From positions 186,001 through 250,000 of the forward strand of contig NZ_CP161805.1 in the NCBI RefSeq assembly GCF_040801785.1: 64,000 bases of DNA, given 5' to 3'. Below are positions 9,051-16,768 of the stretch, piece after piece. Positions within the stretch are counted from its first letter, which is position 1; every line of letters begins with the position of its first letter. A program made the position numbers and the translations under genes. The DNA comes from Sulfitobacter sp. LCG007 (lineage in GTDB: Bacteria; Pseudomonadota; Alphaproteobacteria; Rhodobacterales; Rhodobacteraceae). The notes under the pieces were generated by a model, which searched no databases, was not told where the DNA came from, and saw nothing but the letters and a program-made list of their open reading frames with translations.

Positions 9051-9065
9051 TTAATGCCCGGCTAA
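9051..9065 (-). promoter_or_regulatory. Possible CtrA-type box upstream of flgE
   Basis: Read on the - strand the site is TTAG-N7-TTAA, one mismatch from the alphaproteobacterial CtrA consensus TTAA-N7-TTAA. It ends 53 nt before the flgE ATG in the motB-flgE spacer. CtrA controls flagellar genes in several Rhodobacteraceae. The match is short, so chance remains possible. Confidence 0.35.
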
Positions 9066-9096
9066 CAGATAAAATCCCCTTCATATTGCGGCGCCG

Positions 9097-9888
9097 TCAT
9101 CCGCGCAAAAGTATGACCTCGATCCTGTCGTTCCGCTCCGCCATCGGGTTCGCCAGCGCCGGTTCGCGATCGGCGTGGCCGGTTACGCGGTTCATGCGTC
9201 CGGCCTCGGTTCCCAGCGACTCGAGCATGTGGCGCACCTGTGTGGCGCGGCGTTCCGAGAGTTCCCAGACGGTGTTCGAGCGAAGCGTTATGGGCTGTGC
9301 CCGCACGTGCCCCTCGACGGCGATATCGTTGATCACCATGCGCGAAACCGAGGCGACCAGCGCAACGAGTTCGCGCATCAGCTCGGTCGGCTCATTACCG
9401 CCTTCGTCGAACAGCGGCGCGCCGTCGAGCGCGAAGAGCTCGATCACCAGCCCTTCATCAGTGATGCGGGTCTTCACATGCTTCATCAGCTCTTCCATGT
9501 GTGCGGACTCGCCGCCCATTCCCAGAAGCATCTCTTCGGTCTGCTGCAGCGCCTCGTCGGCTTCAGCGTCCCTGCTTTCCTCGTTCCCGATGCCGCCGGT
9601 CCCCTGGCGCGAAAGCGTGTTCTCTGAAGTGATGTCGTCGCCGCCGAACATGCCATCTCCGCCGCCGGAGACGCGGTTCACCGCGATGGTGGGGCGGAAG
9701 TAATCCGCAAGACCCGACCGTTGCTGTTCCGTTGTCGCATTCAGCAGCCACATCAGAAGGAAGAAGGCCATCATCGCGGTGACGAAGTCGGCATACGCCA
9801 CCTTCCAGGCACCACCGTGATGCCCGCCACCGCCAGAGACCTTTTTCTTCTTGATGATGACCGGTGCGAGGTTGCCCTGCGCGCCCAT
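9097..9888 (-). CDS. motB: Flagellar motor stator protein MotB
   Basis: MotB forms the proton-conducting stator with MotA and anchors it to peptidoglycan. The basic N terminus (IIKKKKVSGGGGHHGGAWKV) precedes a single transmembrane helix starting YADFVTAMMAFFLLMWLLNA. Asp34 in this helix is the proton-carrying residue. After a linker with Gly-rich and acidic stretches, the C-terminal OmpA-like domain (about 150-262) has SERRATQVRHMLESLG and NRVTGHADREP, which contact peptidoglycan. The length of 263 residues is normal. motA is not adjacent. The gene ends 99 bp upstream of flgE. Confidence 0.94.
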   Translation of the reverse strand: MGAQGNLAPVIIKKKKVSGGGGHHGGAWKVAYADFVTAMMAFFLLMWLLNATTEQQRSGLADYFRPTIAVNRVSGGGDGMFGGDDITSENTLSRQGTGGIGNEESRDAEADEALQQTEEMLLGMGGESAHMEELMKHVKTRITDEGLVIELFALDGAPLFDEGGNEPTELMRELVALVASVSRMVINDIAVEGHVRAQPITLRSNTVWELSERRATQVRHMLESLGTEAGRMNRVTGHADREPALANPMAERNDRIEVILLRG

Positions 9889-9935
9889 GACTCACCACAC
9901 TCGATTTCACCCGCTACCGTGATACAGGCGAGGCG

Positions 9936-9950
9936 TTACATGCCGCTTAA
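9936..9950 (-). promoter_or_regulatory. Possible CtrA-type box upstream of motB
   Basis: On the - strand this reads TTAA-N7-GTAA, again one mismatch from TTAA-N7-TTAA, and ends 47 nt before the motB ATG. Another TTAA follows at 9955-9958. The spacing to the gene is close to that of the flgE box, which is the main reason to record it. Confidence 0.35.
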
Positions 9951-9974
9951 CGCTTTAAGGCGATGTCGTGGCGA

Positions 9975-10868
9975 TCACAGGCCTTCGCCGCGACGGCGGG
10001 CGAGCGCTATCTGCCGCTGGCGCTCGCGGAACCGCTCCTTGTCGGAGGCGCTGGTCTCGTCCACGCAAAGATGACAGCTGACGCCGGCCTCGTAGCCCGG
10101 TCTCGCCGTATCCTCCGGCAGGATGGGACGGCGGCAGCCATGACAGAGCATGTGCCGCCCGGGCGCGAGCCCGTGGCCCACGCTGACCCGGTTGTCGAAG
10201 ACGAAGCATTCGCCTTGCCAGGCGCTCTGATCGGCCGGGACTTCCTCGAGATATTTCAGGATCCCGCCTTTCAGGTGAAAGACATCCTCGACACCCTGGG
10301 TCAGCAGATAATTCGTCGATTTCTCGCAGCGGATGCCCCCCGTGCAGAACATGGCGATCCGCTTGTTTTGGAAGCGGTGGCGATTTTCCTCCCACCAGGC
10401 CGGGAAGTCGCGGAAGCTTGCCGTTCCGGGGTCTACCGCGCCCTCGAAGCTGCCGATGGCGACCTCGTAGTCGTTGCGCGTGTCGATGACGGCGACATCG
10501 GGCTGCGAGATCAGCGCGTTCCAGTCCTGCGGCTCGACATAATGCCCGACGCCCGCGCGCGGATCGACTCCGGGCTGCCCCATGGTCACGATCTCGCGCT
10601 TGAGCCTGACCTTCATCCTGCCGAAGGGCGGTTCCTCGCTGGTGGCTTCCTTCCAGTCGAGGGCCGCGCAGCCGGGAAGGGTGCGCAGATGTGTCAGCAC
10701 GGCGCCCACCCCCGCATCCGGTCCGGCGATGGTCCCGTTCAGCCCCTCCTGCGCCAGAAGAAGCGTCCCTGTCACCCCTTCGCGCTCGCAGAGATCCACC
10801 AGCGCGGGTTTCAGCGCGGCGGGATCCTCGAAACGGGTGAAATGATAAAGCGCGGCGATCCGGTACAT
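9975..10868 (-). CDS. trhO: tRNA uridine(34) hydroxylase TrhO (rhodanese family)
   Basis: TrhO hydroxylates U34 of certain tRNAs, the first step to 5-methoxy- or 5-carboxymethoxy-uridine. The 297-residue protein has an N-terminal acylphosphatase-like domain (GTLLLAQEGLNGTIAG at 34-49) and a rhodanese domain from about 115 (VIDTRNDYEVAIGSFEGA). The catalytic loop is FCTGGIRCEKST, with Cys175 and Cys181. A C-terminal Cys-rich segment (CHGC and CHLC pairs) probably binds zinc. These features define the YceA/TrhO family. It is a stand-alone gene between motB and pncA, transcribed leftwards. Confidence 0.93.
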   Translation of the reverse strand: MYRIAALYHFTRFEDPAALKPALVDLCEREGVTGTLLLAQEGLNGTIAGPDAGVGAVLTHLRTLPGCAALDWKEATSEEPPFGRMKVRLKREIVTMGQPGVDPRAGVGHYVEPQDWNALISQPDVAVIDTRNDYEVAIGSFEGAVDPGTASFRDFPAWWEENRHRFQNKRIAMFCTGGIRCEKSTNYLLTQGVEDVFHLKGGILKYLEEVPADQSAWQGECFVFDNRVSVGHGLAPGRHMLCHGCRRPILPEDTARPGYEAGVSCHLCVDETSASDKERFRERQRQIALARRRGEGL

Positions 10869-10994
10869 GGCGCGTCAGATAGGGCGGGGGCGGGCGGTCG
10901 TGCAAGGGGGCGATGGCTTTCAGCGGCGAAAAGGCGGGCCTTGAACAGTCCGTGTCACCCGCTAGGCTGGCCCGGGTCAGCAGGGAGACGTGTC

Positions 10995-11588
10995 ATGAAG
11001 GCGCTTGTGGTCATCGACGTACAGAACGATTTCTGCCCGGGCGGCGCGCTCGCGGTGCCGGAAGGCGATGTGATCGTCCCTGGCATCAATGCGCTGATGG
11101 CGGATTTCGGCGCCGTGATCCTTACCCAGGACTGGCATCCGGCGGGGCACAGCTCGTTCGCCTCCACCCATGAGGGCCGCGAGCCCTACGGCATGATCGA
11201 GATGCCCTACGGGCCTCAGGTGCTTTGGCCCGACCACTGCATCCAGGGCAGCGTCGGCGCGCAGTTTCATCCCGATCTGGCCACGGACCGCGCCGACATG
11301 ATCGTGCGCAAGGGCTACAACCCGGCCATCGACAGCTATTCGGCGATCTTCGAGAACGACCATGTCACGCCCACGGGTCTCGAAGGCTATCTGCGCAGCC
11401 GCGGAATCGACCGGCTGGCCTTCTGCGGGCTCGCACTGGACTTCTGCGTGAACTTCTCCGCGCTGGATGCCGCGCGCCTGGGGTTCGAAGTCGAGGTGCA
11501 CGAGGCGCTTTGCAGGGCCATCGATCTGGACGGCTCGCGCGCGGCCGCGATGGAAGGGATGCGGGCCGAAGGCGTCCGCTTCGTCTGA
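10995..11588 (+). CDS. pncA: Nicotinamidase PncA
   Basis: PncA hydrolyses nicotinamide to nicotinate and ammonia for NAD salvage. The 197-residue protein starts MKALVVIDVQNDFCPGGALA, the isochorismatase-fold signature with catalytic Asp8. Metal ligands are in TQDWHPAGHSSF (Asp46, His48, His52). The catalytic Lys106 is in VRKGYN, and nucleophile Cys151 is in GLALDFCVNFSALDA. The chosen ATG has an AGGGAG ribosome site; the frame is open far upstream but lacks homology there. The next gene, pncB, uses the product nicotinate, so the pair forms one pathway unit. Confidence 0.96.
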   Translation: MKALVVIDVQNDFCPGGALAVPEGDVIVPGINALMADFGAVILTQDWHPAGHSSFASTHEGREPYGMIEMPYGPQVLWPDHCIQGSVGAQFHPDLATDRADMIVRKGYNPAIDSYSAIFENDHVTPTGLEGYLRSRGIDRLAFCGLALDFCVNFSALDAARLGFEVEVHEALCRAIDLDGSRAAAMEGMRAEGVRFV

Positions 11589-11669
11589 AGGAAGGCGGGC
11601 GAAACCTGCGAAGCCCTTGTGGTGCAGGCAGTGCGCTGCTCTAAGCGTTCCGCCGGAGAGGAGATACCG

Positions 11670-12962
11670 ATGGTCGACATCGCCACGCGCGTCTGGAACC
11701 ACAAGTGGAAGATCGACCCGATCGTGCGGTCCCTGATCGACACTGACTTCTACAAGCTGCTCATGTGCCAGTCGGTGTTTCGCAACAAGCCCGACACCCG
11801 TGTCACCTTTTCGCTGATCAACCGCACGGACTCGGTCCCGCTGGCGCGGTTGATCGACGAGGGCGAACTGCGCGAGCAGCTCGACCACATCCGCACCCTG
11901 TCGCTGAGCCGGGGCGAATCCACCTGGCTGCGCGGCAACACCTTCTACGGCAAGCGCCAGATGTTCCGGCCGGACTTCATGGAGTGGTTCGAGGGGCTGC
12001 GCCTGCCGCCCTATCACCTCGAGCGCAAGGGCGATCAGTACGAGCTGACCTTCGAGGGTGCCTGGCCCGAGGTCATGCTCTGGGAGATCCCGGCTCTTGC
12101 CGTGCTGATGGAACTGCGCAGCCGCGCGGTGCTGAACGGGCTGGCGCGCTTCGAGCTGCAGGTGCTCTACGCCCGGGCCATGACGCGGGTCTGGGAGAAG
12201 ATCGAGGCCCTTCGCGAGATCCCTGGCCTGTCGATCGCCGATTTCGGCACCCGCCGCCGCCATTCGTTCCTCTGGCAGGACTGGTGCGTGCAGGCGATGC
12301 AGGAAGGTCTGGGCGCCGCGTTCACCGGCACCTCGAACTGCAAGATCGCCATGACGCGCGAGCTCGAGGCGATCGGGACCAATGCACACGAGCTGCCGAT
12401 GGTCTATGCGGCGCTTGCCGAGGATGACGCCGCGCTCGCTCAGGCACCCTATGAGGTGCTTTCGGACTGGCATGAAGAGCACGACGGCAACCTGCGCATC
12501 ATCCTGCCCGATACCTACGGCACCAGGGGCTTCCTCGACCGCGCGCCGGATTGGCTGGCCGGCTGGACCGGCATCCGGGTGGACAGCGGCGATCCGGCGG
12601 CGGCGGCGCGGATCGCCATCGACTGGTGGCGCGCGCGGGGCGAGGATCCGGCGACCAAGCGCGTGATCTTCTCCGATGGGCTCGACGTCGAAGAGATCCG
12701 CGCGCTGCATGCCGAATTCGCCGGAAAGGTGCAGGTGTCCTTCGGCTGGGGGACGCTGCTGACCAACGATTTCCGCGGGCTGGTGCCCGGCGACGCGCTG
12801 GCGCCCTTCAGCGTCGTCTGCAAGGCGGTTTCGGCGAACGGCCGGCCCACGGTCAAGCTGTCTGACAACCCCAACAAGGCGATGGGCCCGGCGGACGAGA
12901 TCGAGCGCTACAAGCGCGTGTTCGGCGTCGGCGCACAGGAAGCCCAGGCCGTTCTTGTCTGA
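11670..12962 (+). CDS. pncB: Nicotinate phosphoribosyltransferase PncB
   Basis: PncB converts nicotinate and PRPP to nicotinate mononucleotide, following PncA in NAD salvage. The 430-residue product has the family N terminus IDTDFYKLLMCQSVFRNKP, the active-site block IADFGTRRRHSFLWQD with the phosphorylatable histidine, GTSNCKIAM, and the phosphate-binding end with FSDGLDVEEI and SFGWGTLLTNDF. The ATG at 11670 follows a strong GGAGAGGAG. The last 55 nt overlap tail-to-tail the 3' end of the sensor kinase gene on the other strand. Confidence 0.96.
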   Translation: MVDIATRVWNHKWKIDPIVRSLIDTDFYKLLMCQSVFRNKPDTRVTFSLINRTDSVPLARLIDEGELREQLDHIRTLSLSRGESTWLRGNTFYGKRQMFRPDFMEWFEGLRLPPYHLERKGDQYELTFEGAWPEVMLWEIPALAVLMELRSRAVLNGLARFELQVLYARAMTRVWEKIEALREIPGLSIADFGTRRRHSFLWQDWCVQAMQEGLGAAFTGTSNCKIAMTRELEAIGTNAHELPMVYAALAEDDAALAQAPYEVLSDWHEEHDGNLRIILPDTYGTRGFLDRAPDWLAGWTGIRVDSGDPAAAARIAIDWWRARGEDPATKRVIFSDGLDVEEIRALHAEFAGKVQVSFGWGTLLTNDFRGLVPGDALAPFSVVCKAVSANGRPTVKLSDNPNKAMGPADEIERYKRVFGVGAQEAQAVLV

Positions 12963-14293
12963 ACCCGATCAGCCGCCTGAACCGGGATCGTGAAGGCAAA
13001 GACCGCCCCGCCTCCGGGCGCGTTGGAGGCCGTGATATTGCCGTTCCAGCGCGTCACGATGCGACGGACCAGCGCCAGGCCGATGCCTGAGACGGCCTCC
13101 GGGTCCTTGGCGCCGATGGCGGTCCAGAACATCTGGAAGACCTTGTCGCTGTCCTGCTCGCGCAGACCCTTCCCATCATCCTCGATCTCGATGCGGTGGC
13201 TCTGACCCGTGCGCGCATAGCGCAGGATGACGGTCGGCCTGTTCTCGGGATGGTGCTTGACCGCGTTCGAAATGAGGTTGCGCAGGACGATCCCAAGCTC
13301 GACCTTCTGCGCCCTGAACACCGGCGGATCGCCCTCTATCTGCAGATCCGCGCCCTTTGGCAGATGCAGCGCCGCGATTTCCCGCGCAAATGCCGCCAGG
13401 TCCAGCCTTTCGACCTGCTGCGCGGCACCCTCGACCTGCAGGTAGCGGAACACCGCGCGGATCATCTCGTCCAGCTTGCGCACGCGGCTGGTGATCAGAT
13501 CGAGGCTGGAGATGACCTTCTCGCGTTCCGCCTCGGGCACCTCCTCGAGGTCGTCGCGCGCGAAATCGAGCAGTGACGAGATCTGAAGCAGCGGAACCCG
13601 CAGATCATGCGCCGCGACCTGCGTGAAGCTTTCCATGTCTTCGAGGCGCGCCTTGTAGTGTTCCTGCTTCAACCTCGCGCGCTGGCGGATCAGCAGCACA
13701 AGCGCGCAGGAAAGCAGGAGAACGACTGTCGCGGGTATCACGAGGACGGCGATCCGGCGCTGAAAGAGGGCCAACTGGGTGTCGCGCATCCGGTTGGCCA
13801 TGAACGTGTGAACCTGCCCCAGACCCTGAAGGGCGTCCAGATCGCTGATCCTCACGGCTTCGTCTATCTCGCGCGCGCTCAGACCCCTCGCATGCATCTC
13901 GCCCACACTGTCGATCCTCGCGCGATAGGCGTCGACGGTCTGGCGCATCGCGGCGAAGCGCGGCGCGAGCTCCGGCGCATCGGCCTCGATCTCGAGCCTG
14001 TCGATCAGTTCAAGCGCGCGCGCCGCGGACTCGATTGCTCCTTCCCGGTAGAGCGGTTCGTCCGGACGCAGGACCCAGTTCTTGAAATGGTGGATCATGC
14101 CCCCGTAGCCGAGTGCGCGTTCGAGTTCGAGTTTCTCGTTGTACTGCGCGATCTGCAGCGCGGCGAGCCGCTGCTGGTTCTGTCGCACGACGGCGAAGGC
14201 GATGGACAGCAGGACCACGATCATCAGGCACATGGCGCCGATCGTCCATGCAATCGTGCGCAGGTTTCGCGTCAGCTGTCGTTCGGGCGTCAT
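12908..14293 (-). CDS. Membrane sensor histidine kinase
   Basis: A 461-residue sensor kinase. Helix 1 is at about 13-36. A periplasmic region of about 140 residues contains GYGGMIHHFKNWVLRP, a helical sensor. Helix 2 is at about 181-203, followed by a short coiled linker. The HisKA phospho-acceptor is His229 in VAAHDLRVPLLQISS. The HATPase domain has N box NLISNAVKHH (about 339-348), G1 EDDGKGL and G2 SGIGLALV. No response regulator is adjacent, so it is an orphan. The last 17 or so residues (after VQA) are encoded where the gene overlaps the end of pncB in antisense and look unlike a kinase domain. Confidence 0.9.
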   Translation of the reverse strand: MTPERQLTRNLRTIAWTIGAMCLMIVVLLSIAFAVVRQNQQRLAALQIAQYNEKLELERALGYGGMIHHFKNWVLRPDEPLYREGAIESAARALELIDRLEIEADAPELAPRFAAMRQTVDAYRARIDSVGEMHARGLSAREIDEAVRISDLDALQGLGQVHTFMANRMRDTQLALFQRRIAVLVIPATVVLLLSCALVLLIRQRARLKQEHYKARLEDMESFTQVAAHDLRVPLLQISSLLDFARDDLEEVPEAEREKVISSLDLITSRVRKLDEMIRAVFRYLQVEGAAQQVERLDLAAFAREIAALHLPKGADLQIEGDPPVFRAQKVELGIVLRNLISNAVKHHPENRPTVILRYARTGQSHRIEIEDDGKGLREQDSDKVFQMFWTAIGAKDPEAVSGIGLALVRRIVTRWNGNITASNAPGGGAVFAFTIPVQAADRVQTRTAWASCAPTPNTRL

Positions 14294-14371
14294 GCGCCAG
14301 GGCTCCCAGCGGTTTATGACCGGCCACGCGCAGGATTATGACGACTGTCTTAAGATTTTGCCCACTTTTCC

Positions 14372-15262
14372 TCAGATGGCGCGTGCAAGCCGCCGCTCCC
14401 GCCAGACGATGAGCAGGCCGCCCGCCGCGATCAGGATCGCCCCCGGGAAAAGTTCGGCCCAGGGCGCCTCGTCGTAGAAGATCCAGCCGAGAACGAAGGC
14501 AATGGGAATGCCGAAATAGCTGAAGGGGGCGAGGTTCGATTGTTCGGTCAGCCGGTAGGCCGCGATCAGGAACAGCACCGCCGTCCCGCCGAAACCTCCC
14601 ATTGCAAGGATCCAGAGCAGGTCCGTGCCATGCGCGATCTGGCTGAACCCGCCGGTGAGCATGGCAAGGCCGAAGGCTCCGGTCGCAGCCACCCCCGCGG
14701 AGTAGAGATTGATCAGCCCGGTGGGCACGTCCTCGTCCATCAGGCGTGTGGTGACGGCCGACAGGGCATAGAAGAAGGCGGCCGCGAGCGGCAGAAGGGC
14801 CAGCGGCGAAAAGCTGTCGCGGCCCGGTCCGACAATCATGATCACGCCGACGAAGCCGACGATCACCGCAAACCAGCGAACCCGACCGACCTTTTCCCCC
14901 AGGATCGGCACCGCGAGCGCCGTCATGACAAGCGCGTTGGCGTAGGTGATGGTCGAGGCGGTGGCGAAACTCATCAGGCCGAGCGAGAGATAGAAGCTGA
15001 ACTGCGCGAGGGTCAGGATCACGCCGCGCATGCCTGCGAGGCCCCATTGCCTGATTTTCCAGCGACGACCGTCCTTGTGCCATTGCCGGGAGGACCACAG
15101 CGCGATCAGCGCCGGGATCAGGCCGGTCAGGTTGCGATAGGCGGACAGCTCGGCCGCCGAGTAGTCGGGCGAGAGGTGCTTGATGACCAGGCCCATGAAG
15201 TCGAAAAGGCACAGGGCAATGAGCGAGAGCAGGATTGCGAGGCTGGTGCGGGAGAGCGGCAT
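14372..15262 (-). CDS. EamA/DMT-family transporter
   Basis: A 296-residue integral membrane protein with ten predicted helices in two EamA repeats (about 5-138 and 150-285). Typical features include AELSAYRNLTGLIPALIALW in the first repeat and YFGIPIAFVLGWIFYDEAPW in the second. The start is set at ATG 15262 (MPLSRTSLAILLSLIALCLF), where the first helix begins; the open frame upstream has no membrane character. Members export metabolites or amino-acid-related compounds, but the substrate cannot be read from the sequence. It is followed by the sensor kinase gene with a 78-bp gap. Confidence 0.88.
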   Translation of the reverse strand: MPLSRTSLAILLSLIALCLFDFMGLVIKHLSPDYSAAELSAYRNLTGLIPALIALWSSRQWHKDGRRWKIRQWGLAGMRGVILTLAQFSFYLSLGLMSFATASTITYANALVMTALAVPILGEKVGRVRWFAVIVGFVGVIMIVGPGRDSFSPLALLPLAAAFFYALSAVTTRLMDEDVPTGLINLYSAGVAATGAFGLAMLTGGFSQIAHGTDLLWILAMGGFGGTAVLFLIAAYRLTEQSNLAPFSYFGIPIAFVLGWIFYDEAPWAELFPGAILIAAGGLLIVWRERRLARAI

Positions 15263-15329
15263 GTAGACCTGCAAGGCGGAAGCTTCAGGCGGCCAACCTC
15301 CATGCTGCGGCCGCCGGGCGCAATCCCCG

Positions 15330-15752
15330 CTATTCGGGTGGATCCACTTTTCCGCGCAGCGCCTTGACGCTGCCCCGCGCCTTCTTGGTATCGAGCCTGC
15401 GGCGTTTCGAGCCAAGCGTGGGCCGCGTGGGTATGCGCTTCTTCGGCGCGACAAGCGCCTTTCGGATCAGCTCGGCCAGCCGGTCACGGGCAATCTCGCG
15501 GTTGCGCGCCTGCGAGCGCGTCTCGTCGCACTGGATCACAAGCGCCCCCTCGCCGGTCCAGCGCCGCCCCGCAAGGCGTTTCAGACGGGACTTCACGGGG
15601 GGCGGCAACGACGGCGAACGGGCGGCCTCGAAACGCAGTTCGACCGCCGAGGAGACCTTGTTGACGTTCTGTCCGCCGGGACCCGAGGCGCGCATGAAGC
15701 TTTCGGTCAGTTCCCAGTCCTGCAGGACGATGTCATTGGAAATGTGCAGCAT
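15330..15752 (-). CDS. arfB: Alternative ribosome-rescue factor B / peptidyl-tRNA hydrolase ArfB
   Basis: ArfB (YaeJ) enters the A site of stalled ribosomes and hydrolyses peptidyl-tRNA, a backup to tmRNA. The 140-residue protein has the catalytic loop ASGPGGQNVNKVSSAVELRF (GGQ at 26-28) and a basic C-terminal tail (PTLGSKRRRLDTKKARGSVK) that occupies the mRNA channel. The ATG at 15752 follows AGGAGG at ideal spacing. It lies 65 nt downstream of an intrinsic terminator ending a leader-like element, so expression may need its own promoter or read-through of that terminator. Confidence 0.94.
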   Translation of the reverse strand: MLHISNDIVLQDWELTESFMRASGPGGQNVNKVSSAVELRFEAARSPSLPPPVKSRLKRLAGRRWTGEGALVIQCDETRSQARNREIARDRLAELIRKALVAPKKRIPTRPTLGSKRRRLDTKKARGSVKALRGKVDPPE

Positions 15753-15816
15753 TCGGGCCTCCTGCCGCCCATTCAACAGGTCCGGCGCCCCGGCATAAAG
15801 GGCATTCTTGAAATCG

Positions 15817-15846
15817 AAAAGGGCCGCCCCCGGTGGGGAGCGGCCC
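15817..15846 (-). terminator. Intrinsic terminator between the leader element and arfB
   Basis: On the - strand an 11-bp GC-rich stem (GGGCCGCTCCC with GGGGGCGGCCC, one G-U pair, CACC loop) is followed by TTTT and then CGATTTC. This is the clearest rho-independent terminator in the window. It lies 65 nt upstream of the arfB ATG. Confidence 0.85.
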
Positions 15847-15921
15847 AATCGAATGGTGCAAGGAGGTGGGACAGGTTAGATCAACGTTCCACCTTGGAGT
15901 TTCTCGCCGCCGAGGGTTGCC

Positions 15922-15978
15922 TCAGCAGGTGACCTCCAAAGCTGTTCCGATACCACTCTCCAATACCGTTCTCGACAC
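15922..15978 (-). CDS. Candidate 18-codon leader ORF
   Basis: GTG start 7 nt after GGAGG of a near-perfect ribosome binding site; the peptide reads MSRTVLESGIGTALEVTC and ends at TGA. The very strong translation signal is the only evidence that it is made. I do not recognise the peptide. It has one terminal Cys codon and no run of a single amino acid, so it does not resemble a classical amino-acid-biosynthesis leader. Confidence 0.4.
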   Translation of the reverse strand: MSRTVLESGIGTALEVTC

Positions 15979-16055
15979 TGGATCACCTCCTTTGCATATC
16001 TGTTGAACCTGTCCGAATCATTCCACAGCTTCGCCGGATCGCAAAGGAAAATCTG

Positions 16056-16676
16056 TCAGGCCGTCTGCAAAAGCCGGCGGGTGAGCAGCCGGAAGGGGAC
16101 AAGCGCCACCAAAGCGAGCGAAAGCTTCACCATCCAGTCGGCGAGCGCCAGCGAGACCCAGAGCGGAACGACCGGCCCCGTCCCCAGAAGCGGCAGCATC
16201 TCGCCCGCCCATGAAACGTCGTTGGTGGGTTCGATAAAGCTCAGCGAGGCCGCGAAGGCGACGGTGAAGAAGATGGCGGTGTCGACCGAGCTTCCGACCA
16301 GCGTCGAGACCAGCGGGGCGCGCCACCAGCGGCCGCCGCGAAGGGCCGAGAAGATCGAGACATCGAGCAGTTGCGCGCCGAGGAACGCGAGGCCGGATCC
16401 CAGAGCGATGCGCAGGGTGACGAGGGGGCCGAACTCGCCCGCAATCTGGGTTCCGATCAGCGAACAGACGACGCCGATGACGAAGCCCGCAAACACGACG
16501 CGGCGCGCGGGGCCGGCCCCGTAGACGCGGTTCATCACATCGGTGACGAGAAAGGCGAAGGGGTATGTGAAGGCGCCCCAGGTCAGCCATTGGCCGAAGA
16601 GGAACTGCACGAGGATGTTGGAGGCCACGACGATGGCGGCCATGGCAAGGATGCCGGGGAGATGGGAGCGGGTCAT
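16056..16676 (-). CDS. yhhQ: Queuosine precursor transporter (YhhQ/QueT2-like, DUF165)
   Basis: The 206-residue protein has six hydrophobic segments and the family hallmark block YPFAFLVTDVMNRVYG at about 36-51, plus TLVGSSVDTAIFFTVAFAAS in the second half. YhhQ proteins import queuosine precursors such as preQ0 or preQ1 for tRNA modification. The ATG at 16676 (MTRSHLPGILAMAAIVVASN) is used because the upstream open frame has no membrane character. No queuosine riboswitch could be recognised in the 92-bp upstream gap. The leader element and arfB follow on the same strand. Confidence 0.92.
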   Translation of the reverse strand: MTRSHLPGILAMAAIVVASNILVQFLFGQWLTWGAFTYPFAFLVTDVMNRVYGAGPARRVVFAGFVIGVVCSLIGTQIAGEFGPLVTLRIALGSGLAFLGAQLLDVSIFSALRGGRWWRAPLVSTLVGSSVDTAIFFTVAFAASLSFIEPTNDVSWAGEMLPLLGTGPVVPLWVSLALADWMVKLSLALVALVPFRLLTRRLLQTA

Positions 16677-16768
16677 TCGGTGTGGTCCGTTTTGGCAAGG
16701 GTGCGGCGACTTGGTCCGCCAATCCGGCGAACGTGCGGTCCATATGCCTCGGACGCCGCCGGCGCAAG

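Larger units (their letters stand above)
15817..15993 (-). promoter_or_regulatory. Leader-like element upstream of arfB (SD/anti-SD switch candidate)
   Basis: On the - strand, in order: a Shine-Dalgarno tract AAAGGAGGTGATCCAG (15993-15978), which complements the 16S rRNA 3' tail over 16 nt; an 18-codon ORF; a second GGAGGT (about 15936-15931); a CACCTCCTT (15868-15860) that pairs perfectly over 9 nt with AAGGAGGTG of the Shine-Dalgarno; and an intrinsic terminator. These parts can form mutually exclusive structures, as in attenuators or regulatory small RNAs. No confident promoter was seen upstream. Whether it is a leader of arfB or a free small RNA is not decided by sequence alone. It accounts for most of the 303-bp yhhQ-arfB gap. 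Confidence 0.5.

Noticed and set aside
9947-9958. TTAA-N4-TTAA as a second CtrA site near motB.
   Set aside because: Spacing of 4 instead of 7 does not fit the consensus; the overlapping TTAC-N7-TTAA is recorded instead.
9963-10994. Upstream extension of pncA in frame, opposite trhO.
   Set aside because: The extra 344 codons are antisense to trhO and have no family resemblance; ATG 10995 with AGGGAG gives a canonical nicotinamidase.
15978-15993. Possible fragment of a 16S rRNA gene (CTGGATCACCTCCTTT on + strand).
   Set aside because: Only the last 16 nt match; flanks do not resemble rRNA, and the - strand reading as a Shine-Dalgarno before an ORF is a better explanation.
16677-16768. preQ1 riboswitch upstream of yhhQ.
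   Set aside because: The 92-bp region lacks the A-rich tail and conserved core of known preQ1 classes; only GC-rich inverted repeats are seen.
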